The notes: generated from the sequence alone by a model not told the origin. A stretch of 64,000 bases of DNA from Luteibacter flocculans (GCF_023612255.1 NZ_CP063231.1:2090001-2154000), one strand, 5' to 3'. Positions 35,242 to 45,168 are shown, counted from the stretch's first letter. Numbers and translations are program-made.

Positions 35242-36462
35242 ATGAAGAAACTGGCTAACGGGGTTTTGTTCGCGGCTTGCATCACGGGCGCGGTCCACGC
35301 GCAGGCGAATGCCGGCGACCAGAAGCCGGACTCCGACCTCCCGTTTACCATCACCAAGGTAGCCAGCCTCGACCTGCCCTGGCGCATCGCCTTCCTGCCC
35401 GACGGACGCATGCTGGTGACGGAGAAGGTGGGACGCGTGGCACTGGTCACTCCACAAGGTGACAAGACCGATGTCGGAGGCGTGCCGGCGAGCTACTTCG
35501 AAGGCCAGAACGGCATGTTGGGCGTGTTCCTCTCGCCGCATTACGCCGCCGATCACAGCGTGTACCTGACCTACGTCGAGCCGGGCGACTACGGTGGCGG
35601 CGTGGCCCTGGGCCGAGGACGCCTCGTGCTGGACGACAAGCAACCCCGGCTGGAAGGCTTTCAGGTGTTGTGGCGCCAGGTGCCCACCGGCAAGGGCGGT
35701 CAACCGGGCGGCCAGATCGCGTTCTCGCCGGACGGCAAGTACCTGTTCCTCACGCTCGGTGACCGCCAGCGCTTCACCCCGGCGCAGGATCCGAGTCAGC
35801 CGCTCGGCAAGATCCTCAGGCTCACGCTCGACGGCAAGCCGGCGCCCGGCAATCCGTGGGCAGGAAAAGTCGGCGCGCGAACCATTCCCTTGATCGATCC
35901 GCCCGCCGATACCGAAAAGGCCAAAACGGCGCCGATCGTCAGCACGTACACCTTCACCGGACCCAACCTCACGCCTGCAGAAACCTGGAGCGTCGGTTTC
36001 CGCACGCCCTATGGCCTGGCCTTTGGTCCGGACGGCCGCTTATGGGAACTTGAGCATGGTCCCAAGGGCGGTGACGAGTTGAACCTCGTCCAGCGCGGTA
36101 AGAATTACGGCTGGCCCTTGGTCTCGTATGGCATAAACTACAACGGCGTGCCCATTCCCAACCCGGATACGCGCCCCGATCTGGTCAAGCCAGTCATCTA
36201 TTGGGACCCGGTCATCGCGCCGGGAAACATCATGTTCTACAAGGGCACGCTGTTCCCGCAATGGAATGGGAGCGCCCTGCTCAGCGGTCTCACCGCTCTG
36301 GGCATCGTGCGCGTGACGTTCGACGAAAAGGGCGGCGCGACCGCCGTCCAACGGTGGAGCGTCGGCAAGCGTGTACGCGATATCGAGGAAGCCCCGGACG
36401 GTTCGCTGTGGATGCTCGAGGATGCTTCGCCCGGAGGGCTGTATCACCTGATGCCGAAGTGA
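35242..36462 (+). CDS. PQQ-dependent sugar dehydrogenase
   Basis: 406 aa with a signal peptide (LANGVLFAACITGAVHAQA). Six-bladed beta-propeller of the GSDH/Asd family: LPWRIAFLPDGRMLVTEKVG, GGQPGGQIAFSPDGKYLF, LWELEHGPKGGDELNLVQ, GKNYGWPLVSYG. It oxidises aldose sugars in the periplasm using PQQ. No PQQ biosynthesis genes are in the window. Confidence 0.9.
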   Translation: MKKLANGVLFAACITGAVHAQANAGDQKPDSDLPFTITKVASLDLPWRIAFLPDGRMLVTEKVGRVALVTPQGDKTDVGGVPASYFEGQNGMLGVFLSPHYAADHSVYLTYVEPGDYGGGVALGRGRLVLDDKQPRLEGFQVLWRQVPTGKGGQPGGQIAFSPDGKYLFLTLGDRQRFTPAQDPSQPLGKILRLTLDGKPAPGNPWAGKVGARTIPLIDPPADTEKAKTAPIVSTYTFTGPNLTPAETWSVGFRTPYGLAFGPDGRLWELEHGPKGGDELNLVQRGKNYGWPLVSYGINYNGVPIPNPDTRPDLVKPVIYWDPVIAPGNIMFYKGTLFPQWNGSALLSGLTALGIVRVTFDEKGGATAVQRWSVGKRVRDIEEAPDGSLWMLEDASPGGLYHLMPK

Positions 36463-36491
36463 TCGTTGAGGGCTGTGCCTGCACCGACGAG

Positions 36492-37238
36492 CTAGCGTGC
36501 GGTATAGCCCCCGTCGACCACGAACTCCGCGCCGGTGATGAACGACGCTTCGTCCGAGGCGAGAAACACGGCGCACCAGGCCACTTCGTCAGGCGTCCCC
36601 AGGCGGCCCAGCGGATGTAACGCTGCGATCGCCTGGAAGCCTGCCGTCTCTTCCACCTCCATGCCCGCCACGTAACCCTCCACCATCGGCGTGTGGATGA
36701 ATCCGGGATGGATGGAGTTCACCCGTATCCTGTCCTTTGCGTAGAGCAGCGCATCCGTTTTGGTCATGAGACGAACCGCGCCTTTCGATGCGTGATAGGG
36801 CGGTACGTCGGCAGCGCCGACCAGTCCGTAAATCGACGACAGGTTGATGATGCTGCCGCCGCCAGCAGACCTCATGGGAGCGACGGCATGTTTGACGCCG
36901 AAGAACACGCTCTTGACGTTGATGCGCTGGACGCGGTCCCACTCCTCTTCGGTCAGCTCATGGGTCGGCTTGTCGGCGCCTACGATGCCAGCGTTGTTGA
37001 CGAGGATGTCGAGCCGTCCGAATCGCGCATGCGCGTGCTGGATCGCACCGGCCACGTCCGCTTCGTTACCCACATCGGCATGAATGAAATCGACGCCGGG
37101 GCCTAAGGCTCGCTCGGGGCGGCAGATGTCCGCGATGACCACGTCGGCGCCCTCCTCCGCCATGCGCTGCGCGCAGGCCGCGCCGATACCCATGGTGCCG
37201 CCCGTAATCAGCGCGACCTTTCCTTTCAATCGGTTCAT
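36492..37238 (-). CDS. short-chain dehydrogenase (glucose 1-dehydrogenase-like)
   Basis: 248 aa. Classical SDR: GGTMGIGAACAQRM, NNAGIVGAD, SSIYGLVGAADVPPYHASKG with the Ser-Tyr-Lys triad and VDGGYTAR at the end. The FNR-type box at 37294-37307 is 56 bp upstream, consistent with activation under low oxygen. Substrate unknown. Confidence 0.92.
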   Translation of the reverse strand: MNRLKGKVALITGGTMGIGAACAQRMAEEGADVVIADICRPERALGPGVDFIHADVGNEADVAGAIQHAHARFGRLDILVNNAGIVGADKPTHELTEEEWDRVQRINVKSVFFGVKHAVAPMRSAGGGSIINLSSIYGLVGAADVPPYHASKGAVRLMTKTDALLYAKDRIRVNSIHPGFIHTPMVEGYVAGMEVEETAGFQAIAALHPLGRLGTPDEVAWCAVFLASDEASFITGAEFVVDGGYTAR

Positions 37239-37293
37239 GGCGCACCTCCCGAAGTCGGTAGCTCGAGCATGCGTGCGGTGCCCGCCTCACGCC

Positions 37294-37307
37294 TTGATCT
37301 GAATCAA
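37294..37307. promoter_or_regulatory. FNR/Anr box upstream of the SDR gene
   Basis: TTGATCTGAATCAA is a perfect match to TTGAT-N4-ATCAA, 56 bp before the SDR start at 37238. It is the first of six similar sites between 37.3 and 45.2 kb. Confidence 0.8.
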
Positions 37308-37324
37308 GCGCCTCTCCGTCCGGA

Positions 37325-37338
37325 TTGATCTACGTCAA
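37325..37338. promoter_or_regulatory. FNR/Anr box upstream of the Hat-like gene
   Basis: TTGATCTACGTCAA matches the FNR/Anr consensus with one change in the second half-site. It lies 82 bp before the Hat-like gene start at 37420. Confidence 0.75.
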
Positions 37339-37419
37339 CGTCGGCAGCGGTGCCCCCGTCTACAACGTTGTTGACGTCATTGTTTCGACACCCTTGCCGC
37401 ACAGACGGAGGTGGTTACC

Positions 37420-37896
37420 ATGGCTCTGACCTGGATCTTGGTGTGCGACGCTGCGCGGGCGCGCCTATTCGAAAGCGCGGACAGGCATACGGCATGGTGC
37501 GAAGTAGCCTGTTATGCCAATCCCGAACTGAGGGGGCCCCCTGCGGATCGCGGCACGGGCCGTACGGTGCCCCGTTCGCAGGAAAGCGTCGGTGCCGCAA
37601 GGCATGTGATCGAGCCTCGCGAGAGCAGAAAGGATCACAGCGCGCGTATTTTTGCTCACAGCCTTGCCGAAACGCTGCGTGAGGCTCATGCACACCGCCG
37701 TTACGAGCGACTCTTCATCGTCGCGCCGCCGCGCTTCCTGGGTGTGCTCTCCGACCAGTTCGGCGATGAAACGGCGATGATCGCCGGCTCACTGGGCAAG
37801 GACGTGGTCGGTTTGTCGGCCGAGGACATGGAGCGACATGTCCGGGCCGCGTTTCCTCACGACTTCGCCGCTGAAGCGAAACGTCCGGCCGCCTGA
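37420..37896 (+). CDS. host-attachment (Hat)-family protein
   Basis: 158 aa from ATG 37420 with GGAGGTGGTTACC upstream. Matches the family annotated as required for attachment to host cells (Hat): WILVCDAARARLFESADR at the start, SLAETLREAHAHRRYERLFI and VAPPRFLGVLSDQFG. The fold is related to eRF1 domain 1 and the true role is unclear. FNR-type box upstream. Confidence 0.85.
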   Translation: MALTWILVCDAARARLFESADRHTAWCEVACYANPELRGPPADRGTGRTVPRSQESVGAARHVIEPRESRKDHSARIFAHSLAETLREAHAHRRYERLFIVAPPRFLGVLSDQFGDETAMIAGSLGKDVVGLSAEDMERHVRAAFPHDFAAEAKRPAA

Positions 37897-37913
37897 CACG
37901 GGCGGCCAGCCCC

Positions 37914-40397
37914 TCACCGCTGCCACGTCACAAGAGGCAGCTCGGCCGGGAGGAAGGCGTCCTGATGCCAAGGCCGCAGTCGCACCGTGTAGTCGCTTGC
38001 GGGGCGGGTGGCAGGGAGTGACGCTTTGAACATGTAACCGCCGATCGCGCCACTGATCGCATCCCCCTGGCTCATCGGAATGGACTGCCGCGGAAACCCG
38101 TCGCGTTCCTCGGCATAAAGTTCTACTTTTACCCACTCGACGTTCAATCCACCGAGGTACGCTTGCGCGTGAAAGCGCCAGTGGGCGTCGTCGAGCGTCA
38201 CGTCCACGTCGCCGAGTCGCACTTCGTGCCAATGCGACGACATGGCATCGCTCCATGCGACAAGTTCACCCGGGTTGCGCTTCGTCAACGCGCGAAGGGC
38301 CGGACGATAGAAACCGTCCACGTACTCAAGCAGCATCCGATTGCTGCTGAATGCAGGTGTGAGCCGCGACATGCTCGCGCGCATTCGCTCCACCCAGCGC
38401 TGCGGCACGCCGTGATCATTGCGCTCGTAGAAGCACGGTGCAATTTCGTCTTGCAGCAGACGATAGAGACAGTCCGCGTCTTCCGGGTTGCCCCCGTGTC
38501 CGTCGATCGCCCACCCGCAGGCCGCGTCATAAGCTTCCGCCCACCAGCCGTCCAGCGTGGAGACGTTGAGTCCACCATTCACCAGCGTCTTCATGCCGCT
38601 GGTACCGCAGGCTTCCCACGGTCGGCGCGGCGTGTTGAGCCATACATCCACGCCCTGCACCAGCCGTTGTGCGAGAGCAAGGTCATAGTCTTCCAGGAAC
38701 ACCGCCCTGCCCTGGACGTCCGGACGTTGCGTGAATTCCACCCAGGCACGCACCTGTTGTTTGCCTTCCTCGTCGGCGGGATGTGCTTTCCCGGCGATGA
38801 TGAGCTGGACCGGCCGCTTCGCATCGGCGAGGATATCGATGAGCCGCTGCGGGTCGTGCAGCAACAGGTTCATACGCTTGTATTCGGTAAAGCGGCGCGC
38901 GAGGCCCACGGTCAGAACGTTGGGATCGAGAACGCGGCGCGCCATGGCGATGCTTGCTGGCGTTTCACCTCGAAGGCCGAGCTGCATCGCCAGCCTGTCA
39001 CGTGCGTATTGCACCAAGTCGCGTCGCTGGCGGCCCGCCAGATCCCAAAGCACGATGTCATCGCAGGCGGCTATGGATGCTTCGAGGCAGCCGACGTCGC
39101 CGAGCCAGCGTCGTTTGCCGCACGTCTGGGTCCAGAGTTCATCGGCCGGTGCGGAATCCCATGACGGCACGTGAACGCCGTTGGTGACGTGGCGAACCGG
39201 TACCTCGTCAAACGGCCAGCGCGGATAGAGCGGCGCGAAGAGCTTTCGACTCACCTGGCCGTGGAGCTTGCTTACCGCACTGGTTTGCGCGCAACCGCGC
39301 AACGCGAGATAGGTCATGTTGAACGGTTCGTCTTCGTCTGCCGGGTCGATACGACCCAGGGCGAGGAAGTCGCGTAACGAAAGCTGGCAGTCGTTGAGCA
39401 GATCCTGCGCGTATTTTCGGATCAGCGAGGGCGCGAACGCGTCGAACCCGGCGGGGACGGGCGTGTGCGTCGTGAATACGTTGCCCGCCCGGGTCTCCCA
39501 CCATGCTTCCTGGAACGTGACGTTGCGACGATGCATGCATCGCCGTGCCCGCTCCAGTACGGCAAACGCGGCATGTCCCTCGTTAAGGTGGCATACCTCG
39601 ACGGGCAAGCCGAGAGCGTCCACGAGGCACCAGCCACCAATGCCGAGCACCACCTCCTGCAGCAGGCGCATTTCGGAACCGCCGGCATAGAGCTTGGCGG
39701 TAATGCCGCGGTCAACGGCGCCATTGAGTACATGGTTGCTGTCGAGCAAGTAGAGCCGGGTGCGCCCCACGTCGGCCTGCCACACGCGAAGCCGCAACGT
39801 CCGTCCGGGAAGCGGCAGCGCGAGTTCCAGCCACGCACCATCGGGACCGACCGACGGTTGGATGGGCAGGCTGGTCGGATCGTTCGACGGGAAAGCTTCC
39901 TGTTGGTTGCCTGCGCTGTCGATCGTCTGACGGAAGTAGCCTTCCCGATAGAGAAGTCCCACGCCGATCAGCGGCACGCCGAGATCGCTGGCTGTTTTCA
40001 GGTAGTCGCCAGCCAATACGCCCAAGCCTCCGGCATACAGGGGCAGCGCTTCGCTGAGCCCGAACTCCATGCTGAAGTAGGCAATACCGTTAGGCATGTC
40101 GCCCGACGAATGGCCGGCAAGCATCCCTGGGGTTTCCAGGTAATGACGGCGTTGGTCGACAGCCGTTTTCAGTCGCTCCAGGAAAGCCTCGTCGCGTTCG
40201 AGTTGATCGAGCTGCGCCTGCGACGCGTTTTGCAGCACCACCCATGGGTTATGCGTGAAATCCCATAGCTCTCCGTCTACCTGTCGCCAGAGTGCATCGA
40301 CCGCGTGGTTCCATGTCCAGCGGAGATCGAGCGCGAGGTCGTTCAATGGCTCGAGGCCCGATGGAAGCGAGCGCGGAAGAATCCGGTGCATGTGCAT
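37914..40397 (-). CDS. glgP: alpha-glucan (glycogen) phosphorylase
   Basis: 827 aa. N-terminal DUF3417-like region (LALDLRWTWNHAVDALWR), followed by the GT35 phosphorylase core. Near residue 610 the motif EACGTSGMKTLVNGGLN is the PLP-binding region. This is the shorter archaeal/bacterial type that releases glucose-1-phosphate from glucans. Divergent from the debranching enzyme across a shared FNR-type box. Confidence 0.92.
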   Translation of the reverse strand: MHMHRILPRSLPSGLEPLNDLALDLRWTWNHAVDALWRQVDGELWDFTHNPWVVLQNASQAQLDQLERDEAFLERLKTAVDQRRHYLETPGMLAGHSSGDMPNGIAYFSMEFGLSEALPLYAGGLGVLAGDYLKTASDLGVPLIGVGLLYREGYFRQTIDSAGNQQEAFPSNDPTSLPIQPSVGPDGAWLELALPLPGRTLRLRVWQADVGRTRLYLLDSNHVLNGAVDRGITAKLYAGGSEMRLLQEVVLGIGGWCLVDALGLPVEVCHLNEGHAAFAVLERARRCMHRRNVTFQEAWWETRAGNVFTTHTPVPAGFDAFAPSLIRKYAQDLLNDCQLSLRDFLALGRIDPADEDEPFNMTYLALRGCAQTSAVSKLHGQVSRKLFAPLYPRWPFDEVPVRHVTNGVHVPSWDSAPADELWTQTCGKRRWLGDVGCLEASIAACDDIVLWDLAGRQRRDLVQYARDRLAMQLGLRGETPASIAMARRVLDPNVLTVGLARRFTEYKRMNLLLHDPQRLIDILADAKRPVQLIIAGKAHPADEEGKQQVRAWVEFTQRPDVQGRAVFLEDYDLALAQRLVQGVDVWLNTPRRPWEACGTSGMKTLVNGGLNVSTLDGWWAEAYDAACGWAIDGHGGNPEDADCLYRLLQDEIAPCFYERNDHGVPQRWVERMRASMSRLTPAFSSNRMLLEYVDGFYRPALRALTKRNPGELVAWSDAMSSHWHEVRLGDVDVTLDDAHWRFHAQAYLGGLNVEWVKVELYAEERDGFPRQSIPMSQGDAISGAIGGYMFKASLPATRPASDYTVRLRPWHQDAFLPAELPLVTWQR

Positions 40398-40451
40398 TGG
40401 CGACCTCCTGGGCGGCAGCCGTTACGTTCTCGCCAGCGAGACGCTGAGGTA

Positions 40452-40465
40452 TTGACGAGGATCAA
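40452..40465. promoter_or_regulatory. FNR/Anr box between glgP and the debranching gene
   Basis: TTGACGAGGATCAA (one change from TTGAT-N4-ATCAA) is 55 bp upstream of glgP and 89 bp upstream of the debranching enzyme gene. The same 14-mer recurs at 44067-44080. Confidence 0.75.
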
Positions 40466-40553
40466 CGAGCGGCTTCGTGGCGAAGGTCACAGTGCCTGCA
40501 ACCTCGGCAGATATGTGAAGAGTCGTCATGCCCCCAAACCCTGCACAGGCCGC

Positions 40554-42698
40554 ATGAACGGGCCTTTTGTCCTCGCAGCAGGGGCACCGGAGCCTTTAGG
40601 TGCTCACTGGGACGGCCACGGCGTGAACTTGTCCGTGGTGTCGCGGCACGCCCAATCCATCGAATGGTGCGTATTCGACGAGACGGGCGAGCGTGAACTC
40701 GCTCGCCTTCCCCTGCCCGTGCGTGACGGCGACATCTGGCACGGCTACCTCGAAGGCGCAGGCCCCTGTCTCGTCTATGGGCTTCGGGTGCATGGCCCTT
40801 ACGATCCATGCCGTGGGCACCGATTCAACCCCCACAAGCTGCTCATCGACCCCTGTGCCCGGGCGTTGCTCGGCACGTTCACCTGGGGCGATGCGGTATT
40901 CGGGTACGCAGGTGGAACGCCCGACGTCGCCTCCGCCATGGATGAACGCGACAGCGCACCGTTTGTACCGAAATGCGTCGTTACGGCGCCGCTGCCGCCG
41001 CTTTCGGAGCGGCCGGCCCGGCCACGTACGCCATGGAACGACACGGTCATCTACGAACTGCACGTCAAGGGATTCACCCAATCCCATCCGGCCGTGCCGG
41101 AGGCCATACGAGGCACCGTCGCCGCGCTCGCGGCGCCTTCTGTCATCGCGTACCTGCAGCAGCTTGGCGTCACGGCCATCGAGTGCATGCCGATGGCGGC
41201 CTTCATCGACGAACGGCATCTCGTCAGGCACGGGCTGACCAACTACTGGGGCTACAACCCGATCGCTCCGATGGCCGTCCATGCGCCCTACCTTGGCGGC
41301 GGAGACGCACGTGCCATGGCGGACGCCGTCGATCGACTGCATGACGCCGGTATCGAGGTGATTATCGACATCGTCCTGAATCACACCGCTGAAGGCGGTG
41401 CCGACGGGCCGACGCTGACGTTGCGCGGTCTGGACAACGCCGTGTACTACCGTTTGCAGGAGCAGCATCCGGAACGCTATGTGGATGCCTCCGGTTGCGG
41501 CAACACCCTCGATCCGTCCGAGGCCGCCGTCATCGCACTTTTCCACGCCACGCTGCGCTACTGGGCTTGCGAGATTGGGGTCGACGGGTTTCGCTTCGAT
41601 CTGGCGACGCTCCTGGGACGCTCCGAGACCGGCGCGTTCGACGCGGATGCGCCTTTGTGGCGCACCATTGCCGCCGATCCGGATCTCCGCGACCTGAAGT
41701 TGATCGCCGAGCCGTGGGATGCCTCGACGTCAGGAGCCCTCGGGTCGTTTCCGCCGCCCATCCGCGAATGGAACGGCCGCTATCGCGATGACATCAGACG
41801 GTTCTGGCGTGGCGACGCTTGCGCCCGCGGCGCGATGGCGACGCGACTGGCGGGTTCCAGCGATGTGTTCGACCACGGCGGCCGCGGCCCGCTGCACGGG
41901 GTCAACTACGTCACCTGCCACGATGGCTTCACGTTGGCAGATGTCACCTCGTACGCCGCCAGGCACAACGAGGCAAATCCCTATGACAACCATGACGGCA
42001 GTCCGGAGAACTGGAGCAGCAATGGCGGTGAGGAAGGCGATACCCAGGACAAAGCCCTGCGCCTGCTCCGTCGTCGCCGACGCTGCGCCATGCTGGCGAC
42101 GCTGGCGTTGTCTCGCGGCGTGCCGATGGTGCTCGCTGGGGACGAGCTATCGCGTACGCAGCACGGCAACAACAATGCCTTTTGCCAGGACAACGCCCTG
42201 AGCTGGCTCGACTGGACCGCCATCGAGGACCCCATGCGCGATCTGCGGCCATGGCTCGCCCGCGCGTTGCAGTTGCGGCGACGGTTCCGCTTTCCGCGTG
42301 TCGACGCGTTCTTCCGTGGGGCCACGGCGATACACGTCGACGACCGGGACATCCGCTGGTCCGAGCCCGATGGATCCGAACTCGACTCGGCAGGATGGGC
42401 AGACACTGCAGAGCGCGCTCTCGGTATTCTCGTCACCGGTCCCGGCGAAGGCGAAGCGGTCAACGAACGCATCTTTCTCGCTCTCAATCCAGGGGAACAC
42501 GAGCGGACCTTCCGCTTGCCTGCGCCACCGGGGACCGAGGCATGGTTCGTCGTGCTCGATGCGGACCGCCCGCCCACCGCGGCTGCCGTCCTCGCATGCG
42601 GCAGCGAGGTATCGATTCCGCCCACGGGCATGCTCGTGCTGTCGGATTCGGACCCTGCAAGGCCGTCGCTCGCCGCAACGCGTGTGGCCACGCCTTGA
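40554..42698 (+). CDS. glgX: glycogen debranching enzyme (isoamylase type)
   Basis: 714 aa from ATG 40554. N-terminal CBM48-like domain (LGAHWDGHGVNLSVVSRHAQ), then a GH13 barrel: ELHVKGFTQSHP, DIVLNHTAEGG, nucleophile Asp in VDGFRFDLATLLGR, acid/base Glu in LIAEPWD and Asp in CHDGFTLAD. It hydrolyses alpha-1,6 branches left by phosphorylase. glgX and treX are equivalent names for this type. Under the shared FNR-type box. Confidence 0.92.
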   Translation: MNGPFVLAAGAPEPLGAHWDGHGVNLSVVSRHAQSIEWCVFDETGERELARLPLPVRDGDIWHGYLEGAGPCLVYGLRVHGPYDPCRGHRFNPHKLLIDPCARALLGTFTWGDAVFGYAGGTPDVASAMDERDSAPFVPKCVVTAPLPPLSERPARPRTPWNDTVIYELHVKGFTQSHPAVPEAIRGTVAALAAPSVIAYLQQLGVTAIECMPMAAFIDERHLVRHGLTNYWGYNPIAPMAVHAPYLGGGDARAMADAVDRLHDAGIEVIIDIVLNHTAEGGADGPTLTLRGLDNAVYYRLQEQHPERYVDASGCGNTLDPSEAAVIALFHATLRYWACEIGVDGFRFDLATLLGRSETGAFDADAPLWRTIAADPDLRDLKLIAEPWDASTSGALGSFPPPIREWNGRYRDDIRRFWRGDACARGAMATRLAGSSDVFDHGGRGPLHGVNYVTCHDGFTLADVTSYAARHNEANPYDNHDGSPENWSSNGGEEGDTQDKALRLLRRRRRCAMLATLALSRGVPMVLAGDELSRTQHGNNNAFCQDNALSWLDWTAIEDPMRDLRPWLARALQLRRRFRFPRVDAFFRGATAIHVDDRDIRWSEPDGSELDSAGWADTAERALGILVTGPGEGEAVNERIFLALNPGEHERTFRLPAPPGTEAWFVVLDADRPPTAAAVLACGSEVSIPPTGMLVLSDSDPARPSLAATRVATP

Positions 42699-42720
42699 GC
42701 CAGGGCGAGCTGATGTTCTC

Positions 42721-42734
42721 TTGATGCGTATCAA
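42721..42734. promoter_or_regulatory. FNR/Anr box upstream of the Nramp-like gene
   Basis: TTGATGCGTATCAA is a perfect FNR/Anr consensus site, 38 bp before ATG 42772. It argues against the in-frame ATG at 42724, which lies within the box. Confidence 0.75.
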
Positions 42735-42771
42735 CTCCGGGGGACGCCGGTTTTGCTGCACTGCCCTCGTC

Positions 42772-44046
42772 ATGAACAGTCCTGCGTCCCCACGCCGTAC
42801 CCGGACCTCCGCAGTGAAGGCGGGATGGCGGCGACTCGGGGCTGGCCTGGTGACAGGCGCGGCTGACGACGACCCCAGTGGCATTGCCACCTATTCACAG
42901 GTAGGCACGCAGTTCGGCTACAGCATGCTCTGGACGACGGTCGCGACCGTCCCGTTGATGATCGGCATCCAGACGATCTGCGCCCACATCGCCCGGGTCA
43001 CGGGAATGGGGCTGGCTGCCAACCTCACCCGCATCCTGCCGCGCGGGGTGGTCGCCGGGCTGGTCGGGCTGCTGGTCATCAACAACGTGGTGAATCTCGC
43101 CGCCGACATCGGCGCCATGGGCGATGCGCTGGCCATGCTCACCGGCGGCCACGCGCGCTATCTTGCCTTGCTCTGTGCAGCGGTCTCGTTGCTGCTGGAG
43201 GTCTTCATACCGTTTCGGCACTACGCACCCATCCTCAAGGTACTCACAGCGAGCCTCCTCGCCTATGTACTGACGGCGTGCGTCGTCGGTATTCCGTGGC
43301 GCGAGATGGTTGCGCATTGGCATCCGGAACGATGGGACCATCGCACGCTGGTGGCGTTGACCGCCGTCTTCGGTACGACCGTGAGTCCCTATCTCTTTTT
43401 CTGGCAGGCGGCAGAGGAAGTCGAACAGGAACGCGGTAAGCCGGGTGCGCAGGCCCTGCTTGCCGCACCGGAAGACGCGCCAGAAGAATTCCGTCGCATC
43501 CGCATCGACACGAATCTCGGCATGACCTACTCGAACGTCGTTGCGTTCTTCATCATGCTGACGGCTGCCGTCGTACTGCATGGGGCCGGGCTGCCGTCGA
43601 TCGATACCTCGGCAGACGCGGCGCGCGCATTGGAGCCTCTTGCCGGTCGCCTGGCGTCGATGTTGTTCACCCTGGGTATCGTCGGTACCGGCATGCTCGC
43701 CGTGCCGGTGCTGGCGGGTTCCGCGGCATACGCCGTGTCCGAAGCCCTGGGGCAGAAAGGCGGCCTGGAGAACACGGTCGCCGAGGCCAGGACCTTCTAC
43801 GTCATTCTGGCGATTGCCACGGCGCTGGGTACCTTGCTCACGTTCCTTCCCGTATCGCCACTGCGTTTACTGTTCTGGTCTGCGGTGATCAACGGTGTGA
43901 TCGCCGTGCCGCTCATGGGGGCGATCATGGTCGCGGCGTGCAGCCGATCGCTGATGGGACCCTTCGTCCTCAAAGGCACGCTTCGCCTTCTGGGTTGGGT
44001 GGCCACGGTCGTGATGGGACTGGTGGCTCTTGGGCTGCTCTTGTGA
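42772..44046 (+). CDS. Nramp-like divalent metal transporter (non-canonical)
   Basis: 424 aa with about eleven membrane segments and the overall pattern of Nramp/MntH. Key metal-site residues differ from MntH: the first membrane segment reads AADDDPSGIATYSQVG instead of DPGN, and the sixth reads TTVSPYLFFWQAAEEVEQE instead of the Met-Pro-His motif. This is typical of Nramp-related carriers whose substrate may be magnesium or be unclear. The N-terminus has a basic lead-in without a strong ribosome binding site. Confidence 0.85.
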   Translation: MNSPASPRRTRTSAVKAGWRRLGAGLVTGAADDDPSGIATYSQVGTQFGYSMLWTTVATVPLMIGIQTICAHIARVTGMGLAANLTRILPRGVVAGLVGLLVINNVVNLAADIGAMGDALAMLTGGHARYLALLCAAVSLLLEVFIPFRHYAPILKVLTASLLAYVLTACVVGIPWREMVAHWHPERWDHRTLVALTAVFGTTVSPYLFFWQAAEEVEQERGKPGAQALLAAPEDAPEEFRRIRIDTNLGMTYSNVVAFFIMLTAAVVLHGAGLPSIDTSADAARALEPLAGRLASMLFTLGIVGTGMLAVPVLAGSAAYAVSEALGQKGGLENTVAEARTFYVILAIATALGTLLTFLPVSPLRLLFWSAVINGVIAVPLMGAIMVAACSRSLMGPFVLKGTLRLLGWVATVVMGLVALGLLL

Positions 44047-44066
44047 CTTGAACCCGATCCATCGTC

Positions 44067-44080
44067 TTGACGAGGATCAA
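44067..44080. promoter_or_regulatory. FNR/Anr box upstream of the phosphotransacetylase-like gene
   Basis: TTGACGAGGATCAA, identical to the site at 40452, is 132 bp upstream of ATG 44212. Confidence 0.7.
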
Positions 44081-44211
44081 TAAGCCGGCTGTGACGGGAT
44101 CCAGAATGGAGGCATGCTTCGCGACGTTGACGCGTTGATGCCGGATGTCGGTAGCCAAGGCATCGCGTCGCCGAGCCCGCCCCTCTTCGTGATGTACGCG
44201 CTGGAGTCGCC

Positions 44212-45168
44212 ATGTCGCTGCCAAGCACCGATACGATCGCCGATGCCGACCTTCGCCATCCGCGTTTCCGCTTTCTGCTATCGCGTTGTCGCAATCGTCC
44301 GAAACTTCCGATGGGTGTGGTCCATCCCTGTAGCGCCGTTTCCCTCGAGGGCGCGCTCGATGCTGCCTCGCACGGCCTGATCGAACCTTGGTTGTTCGGG
44401 CCGGAAACGCATATCCGTCGCCTGGCCGACACGCTGGGGCGTGGTCTCGAAGGCGTGATCATCCATGACGCGCCCGATGCTCACACCGCGGCTCAGTTCG
44501 CCGTCATGGCAGGGCGCCGCGGCGATGTCGCCGCACTGATGAAAGGCGACATGCACACGTCCGATCTGCTGCATGTGCTGCTCGACCGCGATACAGGTCT
44601 TCGCGGTCCGGGGCGCATGACCCATGCCTTCGCCATCGACACACCCGCTTATGCGCATCCCTTGATCGTGAGCGACGCCGCCATCCACATACGGCCGAAT
44701 CTCGATGAAAAGCGCGACATCTGCCAGAACGCCATCGACCTGGCGAAGGCCATCGGCATCGAGCGCCGGCACGTGGCGATTCTCGCCGCGGTGGAGACGC
44801 TTCACGAGGACATGCCGGCGACACTCCATGCCGCCGCGCTGTCCAAGATGGCAGCGCGCGGCCAGATCGCGGATGCCGACGTCGACGGCCCGCTCGCGTT
44901 GGACAATGCCCTAAGCCCTGCGGCCGCGCGCCTGAAACATATCGACTCGCACGTGGCGGGGCGCGCCAACATCCTCATCGCGCCGGATCTCGAGTCCGGC
45001 AATCTGCTGACGAAGGCGCTGGTATTGCTCGCGGACGGCATTGCGGCGGGTATGGTCCTGGGCGCCGCCCTGCCCGTCGCCCTCACCAGCCGATCCGATA
45101 CGTCGGCCGCGCGCGTGGCATCGGCGGCCATGGCGGTACTCCTCGCCGCGCAAGAACGGGCGGCTTGA
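44212..45168 (+). CDS. phosphate acetyl/butyryltransferase-family protein
   Basis: 318 aa from ATG 44212 (GGAG upstream). PTA_PTB fold: SLEGALDAASHGLIEPWLFG, MKGDMHTSDLLHVLLDRDTG, TPAYAHPLIVSDAAIHIRPN and the C-terminal GRANILIAPDLESGN. It would exchange acyl-CoA and acyl phosphate. The length matches the PTB-like members; no acetate kinase gene is adjacent. Confidence 0.85.
   Translation: MSLPSTDTIADADLRHPRFRFLLSRCRNRPKLPMGVVHPCSAVSLEGALDAASHGLIEPWLFGPETHIRRLADTLGRGLEGVIIHDAPDAHTAAQFAVMAGRRGDVAALMKGDMHTSDLLHVLLDRDTGLRGPGRMTHAFAIDTPAYAHPLIVSDAAIHIRPNLDEKRDICQNAIDLAKAIGIERRHVAILAAVETLHEDMPATLHAAALSKMAARGQIADADVDGPLALDNALSPAAARLKHIDSHVAGRANILIAPDLESGNLLTKALVLLADGIAAGMVLGAALPVALTSRSDTSAARVASAAMAVLLAAQERAA

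Noticed and set aside
42724-44046. ATG 42724 as the Nramp-like gene start
   Set aside because: It lies inside the FNR box, which should be promoter sequence; ATG 42772 was preferred.
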